Assembly: GCF_003056405.1 (NCBI RefSeq) | Contig: NZ_PYVZ01000007.1 | Span: 62,001-126,000 of the forward strand | Direction: 5' to 3' | DNA from: Devosia indica | GTDB lineage: Bacteria; Pseudomonadota; Alphaproteobacteria; Rhizobiales; Devosiaceae | Length of the DNA: 64,000 bases | Part shown: in pieces, positions 54,150 through 62,802 of the stretch | Layout: every line of letters starts with the position of its first letter | How positions within the stretch are numbered: the first letter of the stretch is position 1 | Made by a program: the position numbers and the translations under genes | The notes under the pieces: generated by a model | Database searches by the model: none | Told to the model about the DNA's origin: nothing | What the model saw: only the letters and a program-made list of their open reading frames with translations

Positions 54150-54521
54150 ATGCAACTCGGTGCCTTTTCCGTCAGCCTCGCCGTCAAGGACATTGCCGCC
54201 TCGCGCAGCTTCTATGAGAAGCTTGGCTTCTCAGCGATCATGGGCGAAGAGGCACAAAACTGGCTCATCATGAAGAATGGTGACCACGTTGTCGGGCTGT
54301 TTCAAGGGATGTTTGACAAGAACATCCTGACCTTCAACCCGGGTTGGAATGCCGACTCCGAGCAACTACCCGATTTCACCGATATCCGGAAAATCCAGCA
54401 GTCGCTCAAATCAAGCGGCATCGATGTCGGCACCGAGATTGATCCGCAATCTTCCGGGCCGGCGAATTTTTCGGTCACCGACCCGGATGGCAATGTCATC
54501 TTGTTCGACCAGCACGTCTGA
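54150..54521 (+). CDS. VOC (glyoxalase/bleomycin resistance fold) family protein
   Basis: A 123-residue single-domain protein: GAFSVSLAVKDIAASRSFYEKLGFSAI, WLIMKNGDHVVGLFQGMFDKNILTF and the C-terminal FSVTDPDGNVILFDQHV. The last part holds the usual metal or substrate site. Substrate unknown. GGGAG lies upstream. It ends 9 nt from the convergent iolB stop. Confidence 0.87.
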   Translation: MQLGAFSVSLAVKDIAASRSFYEKLGFSAIMGEEAQNWLIMKNGDHVVGLFQGMFDKNILTFNPGWNADSEQLPDFTDIRKIQQSLKSSGIDVGTEIDPQSSGPANFSVTDPDGNVILFDQHV

Positions 54522-54530
54522 GCGGCGGCG

Positions 54531-55331
54531 CTACTTCAGCATCCATTCATGCTCGGGCGCATTGTGGAACTTCCACACACGCTTGGGCCCTGCCATGACG
54601 TTGAGATAATAGAGGTCATACCCCGCAGTTGTTGCCACGGGGTGATAACCGCGCGGCACCAGTGTCACGTCGCCGTCCTCGATCGCCATGGCTTCGTCCA
54701 GGCTTCGGTCATCAGTATAGACACGCTGGAAGGCGAAGCCCTGCGGCGGGTTCATGCGGTGATAATAGGTCTCTTCCAACTGGCTTTCGTGCGGAAGGTT
54801 GTCCTGGTCATGCTTGTGCGGCGGGTAGGATGAGGTGTTCCCCTGTGGCGTGATGACCTCCACCACCAGCAGCGCATTGGCGGCCCCATCATCCTCGGGC
54901 ATGATATTATAGACATGTCGCACATTGGCGCCTGTACCGCGCGTGACACGCGGATGGGTTCCGGGTGTGATCACCTTGGCATGATAGTCTCCGCCACCTG
55001 GCGCCGAGCAGACAGCCAGTTCCAGATCGGTCGTCGCATCGACTGCCCAATGCCGCCCCGCGGGCACATAGAGCGCGTGCGGCGCACCCTCAAAGGGGCT
55101 CATGCGCTCGCCCAGTTCGCCGAAATCCTCGCCATCGACGGCAAAGCGGCCCTTGCCGCTGACCAGCACCAGGCAAACCTCGCGCTCGCCGGTTTCCTCG
55201 CCATAGGCTTGGCCCGGCGCCAGCCTGTGCAGGCCGAAACCGACATGGCTCCAGCCAGCCCTATCCGGCGTGACGTCATGGATCCTGCCGGTCTTGCTCG
55301 TCGGCCGGACGAGGAGGGGGGACTTGCTCAT
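54531..55331 (-). CDS. iolB: 5-deoxy-glucuronate isomerase
   Basis: A 266-residue double-cupin enzyme of the inositol pathway. Motifs are HVGFGLHRLAPGQAYGEETGEREVCLVLVSGKG, the C-terminal metal site YPPHKHDQDNLPHESQLEETYYHR, and PRGYHPVATTAGYDLYYLNVMAGP. ATG at 55331 has AGGAGG upstream. Its first 56 nt overlap the end of the upstream DUF3329 gene in another frame. Last gene of the minus-strand iol run. Confidence 0.95.
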   Translation of the reverse strand: MSKSPLLVRPTSKTGRIHDVTPDRAGWSHVGFGLHRLAPGQAYGEETGEREVCLVLVSGKGRFAVDGEDFGELGERMSPFEGAPHALYVPAGRHWAVDATTDLELAVCSAPGGGDYHAKVITPGTHPRVTRGTGANVRHVYNIMPEDDGAANALLVVEVITPQGNTSSYPPHKHDQDNLPHESQLEETYYHRMNPPQGFAFQRVYTDDRSLDEAMAIEDGDVTLVPRGYHPVATTAGYDLYYLNVMAGPKRVWKFHNAPEHEWMLK

Positions 55332-55527
55332 TTTCGTTCTCCTCCTTGGGGAATTTGTAAAAGAAGTTCCAGCCCACATAAGCCAGCGCCGCGCCAACGA
55401 GGATGGCCCAGAACATGTCCTGGGTGAACAGCAGTTCCCAGCCCAGCCAGAGCGCAAGGAACACGGCGACCGCCACGCGCCGCCACATCGGGCGGAACCA
55501 TTTGAGGTCGTTTTCTTTGAGGGCCAT
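55276..55527 (-). CDS. Small DUF3329-like membrane protein
   Basis: An 83-residue protein: KENDLKWFRPMWRRVAVAVFLALWLGWELLF, then MFWAILVGAALAYVGWNFFYKFP, then an acidic polar tail. Two membrane segments are likely. It resembles the short DUF3329 proteins found in rhizobial iol loci. Its 3' end overlaps iolB by 56 nt. Function unknown. Confidence 0.7.
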   Translation of the reverse strand: MALKENDLKWFRPMWRRVAVAVFLALWLGWELLFTQDMFWAILVGAALAYVGWNFFYKFPKEENENEQVPPPRPADEQDRQDP

Positions 55528-55584
55528 TTCCGCCTCCCGATTGATTCACTTCGGCAAGGCTTTAGCACAGCCCCTTCAAAAGAC

Positions 55585-56502
55585 TCACCCTTTTGGAAAG
55601 CCCTGGGTCTCGACGGTGTAGCCAGCGGCCGCCATCACGCGCATCAGTTCGGCATGCCCAACCTGCGCCATCTTGAGCGGTGGGTTCTGAACCGGATCTT
55701 GCTCGGCCTCGACCACGAACCAGCCTTCATAACCATGATCGGCCAGCCGCTGCACGATGGCGCCAAAATCAAGCGACCCATCACCTGGCACGGTGAAGGC
55801 CCCAAGCGCCACCGCATCGAGAAAGCTCTGCCGGCTGCGATCCAGACCGTCGACTACCGCCTGGCGGATGTCCTTGACATGCACATGGTTGATCCGTGCG
55901 TGGTGTCTGTCGATGGCCCGCAAGACGTCACCACCGGCAAAAACCAGATGCCCGGCATCGAGCAGGAGTGGAATGCCCGGCCCGGACGCTGCCATGAAGG
56001 CGTCAAGCTCGGCCTCGGTCTCGACCACGGCGCCCATATGGTGGTGATAGCTCAGCGGCATGCCCTGCTCGGCGCACCATTCGCCAAATGTGGTGACCTT
56101 GCGCGCATAGGCCGCCATTTCGTCATCCGAAAGCTTGGGTTTCTGCGCCAGCGGCACATCGCGCTTGCCCTGGATCGAGCGACCCACCTCGCCATAGACA
56201 ATGCAGGGGGCGTTGACCGCCTTGAACAACTCGATCATCGGCGCGATGCGGTCCTTGTTGACGGACAGGTCTTCATCCACCAGCGTGCCGGAGAACCAGC
56301 CACCGCACAGCGTCACGTCAGCCGCCTTGAGAATGGGCAGCATCACCCGGGGATCATCGGGAAAGCGACGCCCCTTCTCCATGCCGGTAAACCCCGCCGA
56401 GCGGGACTGCCGCAGGCATTCTTCGAGCGAAACATCGTCGCTCAGTTCGACAAGATCGTCGTTCCACCACGCAATGGGCGACATGCCAAGCTTGGCTTTC
56501 AT
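55585..56502 (-). CDS. iolE: Myo-inosose-2 dehydratase
   Basis: A 305-residue TIM-barrel enzyme converting 2-keto-myo-inositol to diketo-deoxyinositol. Motifs are LGMSPIAWWNDDL, GFTGMEKGRRFP, the metal-site LSYHHHMGAVVETEAELDAFM, LLDAGHLVFAGGDVL and HVHVKDIR; the C-terminal YEGWFVVEAEQDP also fits. It starts 9 nt after iolD. Confidence 0.94.
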   Translation of the reverse strand: MKAKLGMSPIAWWNDDLVELSDDVSLEECLRQSRSAGFTGMEKGRRFPDDPRVMLPILKAADVTLCGGWFSGTLVDEDLSVNKDRIAPMIELFKAVNAPCIVYGEVGRSIQGKRDVPLAQKPKLSDDEMAAYARKVTTFGEWCAEQGMPLSYHHHMGAVVETEAELDAFMAASGPGIPLLLDAGHLVFAGGDVLRAIDRHHARINHVHVKDIRQAVVDGLDRSRQSFLDAVALGAFTVPGDGSLDFGAIVQRLADHGYEGWFVVEAEQDPVQNPPLKMAQVGHAELMRVMAAAGYTVETQGFPKG

Positions 56503-56511
56503 TTTGTTCTC

Positions 56512-58359
56512 CTACCCGGCCCGCTGCGCCTTGAGCGCCTTCACATAGGCGTCCCGCGCCGCATTGACCTGGGGTCGCGTGCTGACTTCCGGCACCGCGA
56601 CATCCCACCAATGGCCACCCTCGTCCGTGGTGATCAGCGGGTCGGTGTCGATGACAAGAACCGACACGCCTGCATGGTCCTTGCTCTCTTTGAGCGCAGT
56701 TTCCAGTTCGGCCAGCGAGGCAACATTCTTCGCATTGGCCCCCATCGATGCGGCATGGGCGGCAAAGTCAACATTGGGCATGGTCTGGTGACGGGTGTCG
56801 CGGAACAGATTGTTGAAGTTTGCCCCGCCGGTGGCCATTTGCAGCCTGTTGATGCAGCCATAGCCGGAATTGTCGAGCACCACGATGGTCAGCTTGACGC
56901 CGAGCATGACGGCACTGACGATCTCCGAATTCATCATCAGATAGGAGCCGTCACCAACCATCACGACGGTGTCCGTATCCGGCTTCGCCAGGGCGACGCC
57001 AAGCCCGGCGGCAATTTCGTAGCCCATGGTCGAAAAGCCATATTCGAGATGGTAGCTGCCCGGCGCATCGGCCCGCCACAACTTGTGCAGCTCACCTGGC
57101 AGGCCGCCGGCAGCACACACCAGGGTGGCCTTGTCCCGGCCCCGCAGCACTGCGCCGATGACCTGGGCATCCGAGGGCAGTTCCACATTCGAGGCCGCCA
57201 GCGCCGCGTCTGCCGCGCCCAGCCAATCTTCCTTTTCCCGCAAGGCCTTGCTGGTCCAGGCGGAATCAACCTGCCAACCCAAAAGGGCCGCATCCAAAGC
57301 TTCCAGCCCCACACGCGCATCGGCCACCATGGGCAGCGCATTGTGTTTCATGGCGTCAAACACCTGGACATTGAGACCGATGATTTTGAGGTCCTCGTTC
57401 TTGAACAGCGCCCAGGACCCGGTGGTGAAGTCCTGCAGCCGCGTGCCGACGGCCAGCACCACGTCGGCCTCTTCTGCCAGTGCATTGGACGCCGATGTGC
57501 CGGTCACGCCAACGCTGCCCATATTGAGGTCATGGTCATGGGGCAGGGCGCTTTTTCCCGCCTGCGTTTCCATCACGGGAATGCCGTGCGCCTCGGCAAA
57601 GGCCGCCAGGCTCTCACTGGCTTGTGAATAGAGCACACCGCCACCAGCGATGATCACCGGCTTCTTCGCCAGTTTCAGCGCGGCTGCTGCGGTCGCGAAC
57701 TCGTCGGCATCCGGCATGATCCTGCGCGGGCTCCAGACCTTTTCGGCAAAGAAACTTTCCGGATAGTCATAGGCTTCCGCCTGCACGTCCTGGCAAAGGC
57801 TCAGCGTCACTGGCCCGCATTCCGCGGGATCGGTCAGCACCTGCATGGCCCGTCGCAGCGCGGGCATGATCTGCTCGGGGCGCGTGATGCGGTCGAAGTA
57901 GCGGCTCACCGGCTTGAAACAGTCATTGGCCGAAACAGTGCCATCGCCAAAATCCTCGACCTGCTGCAAGACCGGGTCCGGCAGGCGATTGGCAAACACG
58001 TCGCCGGGCAGCAGCAGAACGGGGATGCGGTTGACATGAGCCAGCGCTGCCGCCGTCACCATGTTGAGTGCGCCGGGCCCGATGGAACTGGTGCAGGCCA
58101 TGAATCGGCGCCGGAAATTGGCCTTTGCATAGGCGATGGCGGCATGCGCCATGCTCTGCTCGTTCTGGCCACGATAGGTTGGCAATGCATCTTTGATGCC
58201 ATGCAGCGCCTCGCCGACCCCGGCTACATTGCCGTGCCCGAAAATGGCCCAGACGCCGCCAAAGATCGGCACAGTCTCGCCATCGATCACCGTTTTCTGC
58301 ACGCTCAGGAAACGCGCAACGGCCTGCGCCATCGTCAATCGGATTGTATTCTGGCTCAT
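56512..58359 (-). CDS. iolD: 3D-(3,5/4)-trihydroxycyclohexane-1,2-dione hydrolase
   Basis: A 615-residue ThDP enzyme that opens the inositol ring. N-terminal VPIFGGVWAIFGHGNVAGVGEALH holds the catalytic region. The ThDP-binding motif is MVGDGSYLMMNSEIVSAVMLGVKLTIVVLDNSGYGCIN, and the middle domain has GGGVLYSQASESLAAFAEAHGIPVMETQAGKSAL. ATG at 58359 has GGGAG upstream; ATG at 58371 is less likely. The start overlaps the iolC stop by 4 nt. Confidence 0.95.
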   Translation of the reverse strand: MSQNTIRLTMAQAVARFLSVQKTVIDGETVPIFGGVWAIFGHGNVAGVGEALHGIKDALPTYRGQNEQSMAHAAIAYAKANFRRRFMACTSSIGPGALNMVTAAALAHVNRIPVLLLPGDVFANRLPDPVLQQVEDFGDGTVSANDCFKPVSRYFDRITRPEQIMPALRRAMQVLTDPAECGPVTLSLCQDVQAEAYDYPESFFAEKVWSPRRIMPDADEFATAAAALKLAKKPVIIAGGGVLYSQASESLAAFAEAHGIPVMETQAGKSALPHDHDLNMGSVGVTGTSASNALAEEADVVLAVGTRLQDFTTGSWALFKNEDLKIIGLNVQVFDAMKHNALPMVADARVGLEALDAALLGWQVDSAWTSKALREKEDWLGAADAALAASNVELPSDAQVIGAVLRGRDKATLVCAAGGLPGELHKLWRADAPGSYHLEYGFSTMGYEIAAGLGVALAKPDTDTVVMVGDGSYLMMNSEIVSAVMLGVKLTIVVLDNSGYGCINRLQMATGGANFNNLFRDTRHQTMPNVDFAAHAASMGANAKNVASLAELETALKESKDHAGVSVLVIDTDPLITTDEGGHWWDVAVPEVSTRPQVNAARDAYVKALKAQRAG

Positions 58360-60275
58360 GGCCGCTCCCAAATCTCTACCAGCGCGCCGAACCTTTTGGC
58401 CATCTCGGCCACGGCCTCTTCGTCGCTCATCTTGTTATTCAGCCAGTCGCGCGCGACCTCACCGAAGATCGTCCGCCCCACGGCAAAGCCCCTGACACTC
58501 CGCGCCGACTTTGCAGCGGCGAAACCTGCGGCCAGTTCATCCTGTGGCGCGTCGAGGCCCAGCATCACCACGCCGCGACAGTAAGGGTCGCGCGTTTCGA
58601 TGACACCATCAATGGCGGCCCAGGCCGCTTCGCTCTTTTGCGGCTCGAGCTTCCACCAGTCCGGCTTGATGCCGGCATCGTAAATTTCGGTCAGTGCCCG
58701 GGCCAGCGTGTCATCATTGGTCTGTCCATGCTTGGACGCAATGACTTCGACCAGCAATTCACGACCAATCTTGCGCGCCGCATCAAAAGCCGAACGCAAC
58801 TTGCCGATCTGTTCATCTCGCAGGTCCTGGCCATCATCGGGATGGAAGAAGCACAGCACCTTGATGCAATGGTCCACCGGCCAGTCGATCAGGCGCGAGC
58901 CGAGATCCTGCGTAAATTCGAACTGCAGCGGCCGTGAACCGGGCAATTCGATGGGCCTGGCGATCCAGAAATTGGGCAGCGTGCCGGCGGCATAAAGCGC
59001 GTCACGGCCATATTTGTCGTCGAGCAACATGCCGAACCCATCGCGCCCATCGGCCACCCGGGCCGCCGCTTTGACCGCCAGAACCTTTAAATGCGGCAGC
59101 CGGGCTAGCTTGTGCGGGTCGCCGCCTGCCAGGTCCTCGAGCTGACTGCGATGGTCGATGGCCAGCGCCATCAGCTTGGGTATCTCGCGCCGCCGGGTTG
59201 TGGCCCAGTGGACATGATTGATAGCTTCATCCTTGCGCAGGGCCTTCTCGGGGCTGCCCCGTTCCAGGAAATACTGCAGCTCGTCCCAGGTGGGGATCTC
59301 TGGTGCACAGAGCAGGCGGCTCACGGCAAAGGCCCCGCAAGCATTGGCCCATGTGGCGCTTGTCTGGTGGCTCTCGCCCCGCAGCCATCCGCGCAGGAAA
59401 CCGCTCATGAAGGCGTCGCCTGCGCCAAGCACATTATAGACTTCGATGGGAAACCCTTTGCCGACGATCCCGTCTTCGAGATCGTCGGGAATGGCCTCGT
59501 CATAGACAATGCAGCCCATGGGGCCGCGCTTCAGGACGATCACGGCGGAGGACAGGCTCCGGATCGTCCTGAGCGCAGTTTCAAGATCACTGGCACCAGA
59601 GGCAATGAGCACCTCTTCTTCGGTTCCCACGATCAGATCGCACTCGGGCAGCACCGTCTTGAGATGTGCCGAAACCGTATCGGAAGCGATATAGCGGCTG
59701 TCGCCGGCGTCGTGCCCGGCAAGTCCCCAGAGATTGGGCCGGTAGTCGATATCGAATACAACCTTGGCGCCGCTGCCCCGTGCAATCCGCATGGCCTTGC
59801 GCTGGGCTTTGTCACTGTGTGGCTTGGCAAAATGGGTGCCCGTTACCAGCACGGCCCGCGCCGAGCGGATAAAATCGGAGTCGATATCGCTGTCCTCGAG
59901 TGCCGCATCGGCGCAGTTGTCGCGGTAAAAGATCAGAGGAAAGGACTTGTCGTTCTCCACTGAGAGCAGGACCAGGGCGGTCAGGCGCTCCGGGTCCGTC
60001 ACGATCCCGCCAGTCTCTACTCCCTCGCGGGCGAGTTGCTCGCGAATGAAGCGTCCCATCTGTTCGTCGCCGACCCGGGTAATCAGCGCAGATTTGAGAC
60101 CCAGTCGCGCCGTGCCGACGGCAATATTCGTGGGGCATCCACCAACCGATTTGGCAAAGCTGCCTACGTCTTCGAGCCGCGTCCCGATCTGTTGCCCATA
60201 CAGGTCCACTGATGCGCGCCCAATGGTGATGACATCAAGAGAGCGGTCCGGGATCTGGTCAGTGGCGAGGGACAA
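58356..60275 (-). CDS. iolC: 5-dehydro-2-deoxygluconokinase fused to DUF2090 aldolase-like domain
   Basis: A 639-residue fusion. Residues 1 to about 325 are a PfkB sugar kinase: VITIGRASVDLYG, SVGGCPTNIAVGTARLG, and the anion-hole VLGAGDAFMSGFLRGWLRGE. The C-terminal half (from about 345) is DUF2090, ending FAVGRTIFGEVARDWLNNKMSDEEAV, a TIM-barrel likely to serve the following aldolase step. This fusion is known in alphaproteobacteria. TTG start at 60275 with GGAG 9 nt upstream. First gene of the iolC-iolD-iolE-DUF3329-iolB run. Confidence 0.93.
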   Translation of the reverse strand: MSLATDQIPDRSLDVITIGRASVDLYGQQIGTRLEDVGSFAKSVGGCPTNIAVGTARLGLKSALITRVGDEQMGRFIREQLAREGVETGGIVTDPERLTALVLLSVENDKSFPLIFYRDNCADAALEDSDIDSDFIRSARAVLVTGTHFAKPHSDKAQRKAMRIARGSGAKVVFDIDYRPNLWGLAGHDAGDSRYIASDTVSAHLKTVLPECDLIVGTEEEVLIASGASDLETALRTIRSLSSAVIVLKRGPMGCIVYDEAIPDDLEDGIVGKGFPIEVYNVLGAGDAFMSGFLRGWLRGESHQTSATWANACGAFAVSRLLCAPEIPTWDELQYFLERGSPEKALRKDEAINHVHWATTRRREIPKLMALAIDHRSQLEDLAGGDPHKLARLPHLKVLAVKAAARVADGRDGFGMLLDDKYGRDALYAAGTLPNFWIARPIELPGSRPLQFEFTQDLGSRLIDWPVDHCIKVLCFFHPDDGQDLRDEQIGKLRSAFDAARKIGRELLVEVIASKHGQTNDDTLARALTEIYDAGIKPDWWKLEPQKSEAAWAAIDGVIETRDPYCRGVVMLGLDAPQDELAAGFAAAKSARSVRGFAVGRTIFGEVARDWLNNKMSDEEAVAEMAKRFGALVEIWERP

Positions 60276-60336
60276 GGCGAGAACTCCGTTGCGGTGACCT
60301 CATCAATGAAACACAAGTTCCGCAGGTTCTCAAGAT

Positions 60337-60360
60337 AGAATGTTTGTTCCATTCATGGAA
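60337..60360. promoter_or_regulatory. Candidate IolR operator before iolC
   Basis: AGAA-N6-TTCC-N6-GGAA (half-sites at 60337-60340, 60347-60350, 60357-60360) lies 62 nt upstream of the iolC start. It matches the iolR operator at 61220-61243 in 19 of 24 positions and the GGAA-N6-TTCC pattern reported for RpiR-type IolR proteins. Confidence 0.7.
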
Positions 60361-60377
60361 TGTCGGGCTCTGCTGCG

Positions 60378-61208
60378 TCAGGCTTGCCGGCGCCGCTCTG
60401 CAACGCCCACGGTCAGCGCCATGGCCAAGGCCATGCTAGCCGATAGCGAGCGAAAGCCGGCATGATCGGCCTCGACCAGTTCAAACCAGACTGCAGCACT
60501 AGCTGCGAGTGGGGAAAGGGCCGAGTCGGTCAGTCCGACCACCGCAATGCCGCGCTCGCTTAGCGCCTGTGCCTGTGCTGCGCTTTCGGCCGCATAGGGC
60601 GAGAAACTGACAGCAAACGCTGCGTCGGCCGCGCTGGCCTGCGCCAACAGATCATCGTCATTGCCGATGGCGGTGCTGACCACCCGGCAGGGCACTTTTA
60701 GCTTGCCAAAGGCATAGGCCATATAGGTGACAATGGGAAAACTGCGGCGCCGTGCAATCAGGTAGATGGTCTCGGCGCGCGCGAGGATGCTTATGGCCCG
60801 CTCAAGTGCTGCAGCGTCAATTGTATCGGCCAGCGTGTCCAGGCTGTCATGACCGGCTGCCACAAAGCCGTTGAGAATGGCAACGCCTTCGGTGTCCGCC
60901 ACACCACCCGATTCGAGATGGCGCAACCGGTCCTCATAGCTGCCATTGCGCTCTTTCAGCCTTTCCCGGAACAATTGCTGCAGGCCCGAAAAGCCGTCAA
61001 ATCCGAAGTGTTGTGCAAAGCGCACTAGGGTTGAGGGCTGAACCTGTGCGGCTTGCGCGATACTGGCTGTCGTCCCGAAGGCCATGTCGTCGGGACGTTC
61101 CAGGGCATAGCCGGCCACCTGCATCAGCCGCTTGGGCAAGGTTGCGCGCATCTCGACAATGGCAGCACGCAGGCTTTCGAAGTCGCGTGGCGGGAGTTGG
61201 GCGGTCAT
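60378..61208 (-). CDS. iolR: RpiR-family inositol repressor
   Basis: A 276-residue regulator. The N-terminal helix-turn-helix is TTASIAQAAQVQPSTLVRFAQHFGFDGFSGLQQLFRERL. The C-terminal SIS domain (IYLIARRRSFPIVTYMAYAFGKL; AVSFSPYAAESAAQAQALSERGIAVVGLTDS) would bind a phosphorylated inositol intermediate. ATG at 61208 is chosen because AGGA lies 6 nt upstream; an ATG at 61235 sits inside the operator. It lies just upstream of iolC in the same direction. Confidence 0.88.
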   Translation of the reverse strand: MTAQLPPRDFESLRAAIVEMRATLPKRLMQVAGYALERPDDMAFGTTASIAQAAQVQPSTLVRFAQHFGFDGFSGLQQLFRERLKERNGSYEDRLRHLESGGVADTEGVAILNGFVAAGHDSLDTLADTIDAAALERAISILARAETIYLIARRRSFPIVTYMAYAFGKLKVPCRVVSTAIGNDDDLLAQASAADAAFAVSFSPYAAESAAQAQALSERGIAVVGLTDSALSPLAASAAVWFELVEADHAGFRSLSASMALAMALTVGVAERRRQA

Positions 61209-61219
61209 CTGATCCTCAT

Positions 61220-61243
61220 GGAATGCCTGTTCCATTTTTGGAA
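61220..61243. promoter_or_regulatory. Candidate IolR operator before iolR
   Basis: GGAA-N6-TTCC-N6-GGAA (61220-61223, 61230-61233, 61240-61243) lies 12-35 nt before the iolR start. Half-sites are 10 bp apart, one helical turn. It suggests autoregulation. Confidence 0.72.
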
Positions 61244-61264
61244 CAATTTGCCGCGCCCTGCAAC

Positions 61265-61297
61265 AAAAAGGGCAGGGCGGTGGACCGTCCTGCCCTT
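61265..61297 (-). terminator. ribN intrinsic terminator
   Basis: AAGGGCAGG (61268-61276) and CCTGCCCTT (61289-61297) pair perfectly, with inner CGGT/ACCG extending the stem. Read on the minus strand a TTTTT run follows. It separates ribN from iolR. Confidence 0.88.
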
Positions 61298-61318
61298 GAT
61301 GGATCGCGGAAGGAGGAC

Positions 61319-62290
61319 CTAAGCGGGTTGCAGCGAGGCCGGCTCCTGGCGGTTTTCGATCCAGTAGATGAACACCGAAGCGCCCACGATCAGGGCGGCG
61401 CCGGGCCAGAACCAGATCGAAGGCACCTGGCCGAGGGCAACCCAACCGACCAGGCCGCTCAACGGCACTTTCAGATCGCCGAAGGGCTGCAGATAGACCG
61501 CATCAGCGGCCCGGTAGGCGAAGGCCAACAGATATTGCGCCGCCGCAGTGAGAGCGCCGAGCAGCAGCAATAGCCACAAGCCGGTCATGTCCGGCAGGGC
61601 GAATGGGAAGCCCGGTGCCATGGCGGTGGGAAGAACGCCGGAAAGTGCATTGGCCACCAGCAGGATGGCCAGATGGTTTGGCGTCATCAGCACCAGAAGG
61701 GAAACCGTCAGGGTTTCCGGGCTTTCGCCCTGGCGTGTCAGATATTTGGTCAGAACGTCGGTGCCAGCCCAAAGTGCGGCGGCAGTGATCGGGATCAGGG
61801 CCTGCCAGCCAAGGCTTTCGGTTCCGACACCCGAAACGATTATGGCGCCGACAAATCCTGCCAGAGCCGCCACAATCCGTGCCGTGGAGGCGCGCTCACC
61901 AAGAAACAGGGTAGAGCCAAGGACAATGAAAAGCGGTCCAGTTGCCAGCAACGTCACCATCTGCCAGATCGGCACGCCCGAGGCGAAGCCATAGACAAAT
62001 ACATGCACGCCCAGCGCCGAGACAAAGGCGCGAACTTCATGGGCAAGCGGGTGGCGGGTCTTGAGATTGGAGAGCCCAATCCTCAGGATCAGCGGCAAGG
62101 CCAGGACCGAGGCAATCAGATATTGCCAGAAGGCCATTCCGGTCGAACTCATCCCAAAGCCGCCATACTCGATCGGCGTAGGCAAAATCGATTGCAGCGT
62201 ATTGGTGCCGGCAAAGGCGATACTCGCCACCAGCATGAAGAGGGCACCCGACGTTGCGGCGCTACGTGAAGTAGAGGAAATCTGGCTCAT
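61319..62290 (-). CDS. ribN: Riboflavin transporter RibN (EamA/DMT superfamily)
   Basis: A 323-residue, ten-helix DMT protein with two EamA halves: ALFMLVASIAFAGTNTLQSIL, PLFIVLGSTLFLGERASTARIVAALAGFVGAIIVSG, then YLLAFAYRAADAVYLQPFGDLKVPLSGLVGWVALGQVP. The family alone would not fix the substrate. The FMN riboswitch directly upstream makes riboflavin uptake the best call, as for RibN of Rhizobium. A site AAAGGACG precedes the ATG at 62290. Confidence 0.9.
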   Translation of the reverse strand: MSQISSTSRSAATSGALFMLVASIAFAGTNTLQSILPTPIEYGGFGMSSTGMAFWQYLIASVLALPLILRIGLSNLKTRHPLAHEVRAFVSALGVHVFVYGFASGVPIWQMVTLLATGPLFIVLGSTLFLGERASTARIVAALAGFVGAIIVSGVGTESLGWQALIPITAAALWAGTDVLTKYLTRQGESPETLTVSLLVLMTPNHLAILLVANALSGVLPTAMAPGFPFALPDMTGLWLLLLLGALTAAAQYLLAFAYRAADAVYLQPFGDLKVPLSGLVGWVALGQVPSIWFWPGAALIVGASVFIYWIENRQEPASLQPA

Positions 62291-62302
62291 CTGTCGTCCT
62301 TT

Positions 62303-62329
62303 CCGTAACCAGTTTCCTCAGGGTTACGG
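62303..62329 (-). other. Hairpin at the ribN ribosome-binding site (possible expression platform)
   Basis: CCGTAACC (62303-62310) and GGTTACGG (62322-62329) form a perfect 8-bp stem directly before the ribN Shine-Dalgarno site. A second stem between it and the aptamer, GCGCGGC/GCCGCGC, lacks a T tract, so control is more likely translational than by termination. Confidence 0.5.
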
Positions 62330-62393
62330 GAGACGACATGCCAGAATGAGCGCGGCCAAATAGCCGCGCACGCCGGCAAAGGCGTTTGGTCCC

Positions 62394-62530
62394 GTTCTCT
62401 TTCATCCGGACTATGACCGTCGGCTCCGGAGTTACACCGGATCTGCTGACCTCCCGTTCCTTGGGAGCGCTCGCGGGCTTGGCGTCGCTGCCTTTACCGC
62501 CGGTGGGGAATTACACCCCGCCCTGAGAAC
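62394..62530 (-). ncRNA. FMN riboswitch (RFN element)
   Basis: On the minus strand the closing stem is GTTCTC (62530-62525) with GAGAAC (62399-62394). The conserved aptamer blocks follow in order: AGGGCGGGG, AATTCCCCACCGGCGGTAA, AGCCCGCGAGCG, GAGCCGACGG and ATAGTCCGGATGAAAGAG. These match the FMN aptamer consensus at all the core positions I can check. It controls ribN, 104 nt downstream. Confidence 0.96.
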
Positions 62531-62802
62531 AATGCAGGCGAACCTGCACCAGCACATCTAGGGCAAGCGGTCGCCGGGCGCAAGTAAGCACAAGAGTGTA
62601 ACTGTGCGCGTTTCCCGAACAACAGGAAAAATCTGTTCGCAAGAACCCGTCTGCCGAATGACCCAGATCAAGGTGTTGCCTCTGGCGCTGCGGCAAATTG
62701 CGTGAATTCGGTGGCTCCCCACCCATATCATATTGGCGGGGTGGTGTGATGGCGACGAGTGCGACGCTGGCCGGCCCTTCTGATCGATAGCAGGACTTAA
62801 AG

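Noticed and set aside
55270..57627. A 785-codon plus-strand frame antisense to iolB, DUF3329, iolE and iolD
   Set aside because: It is a GC-rich shadow of four recognised genes and shows no domain signature.
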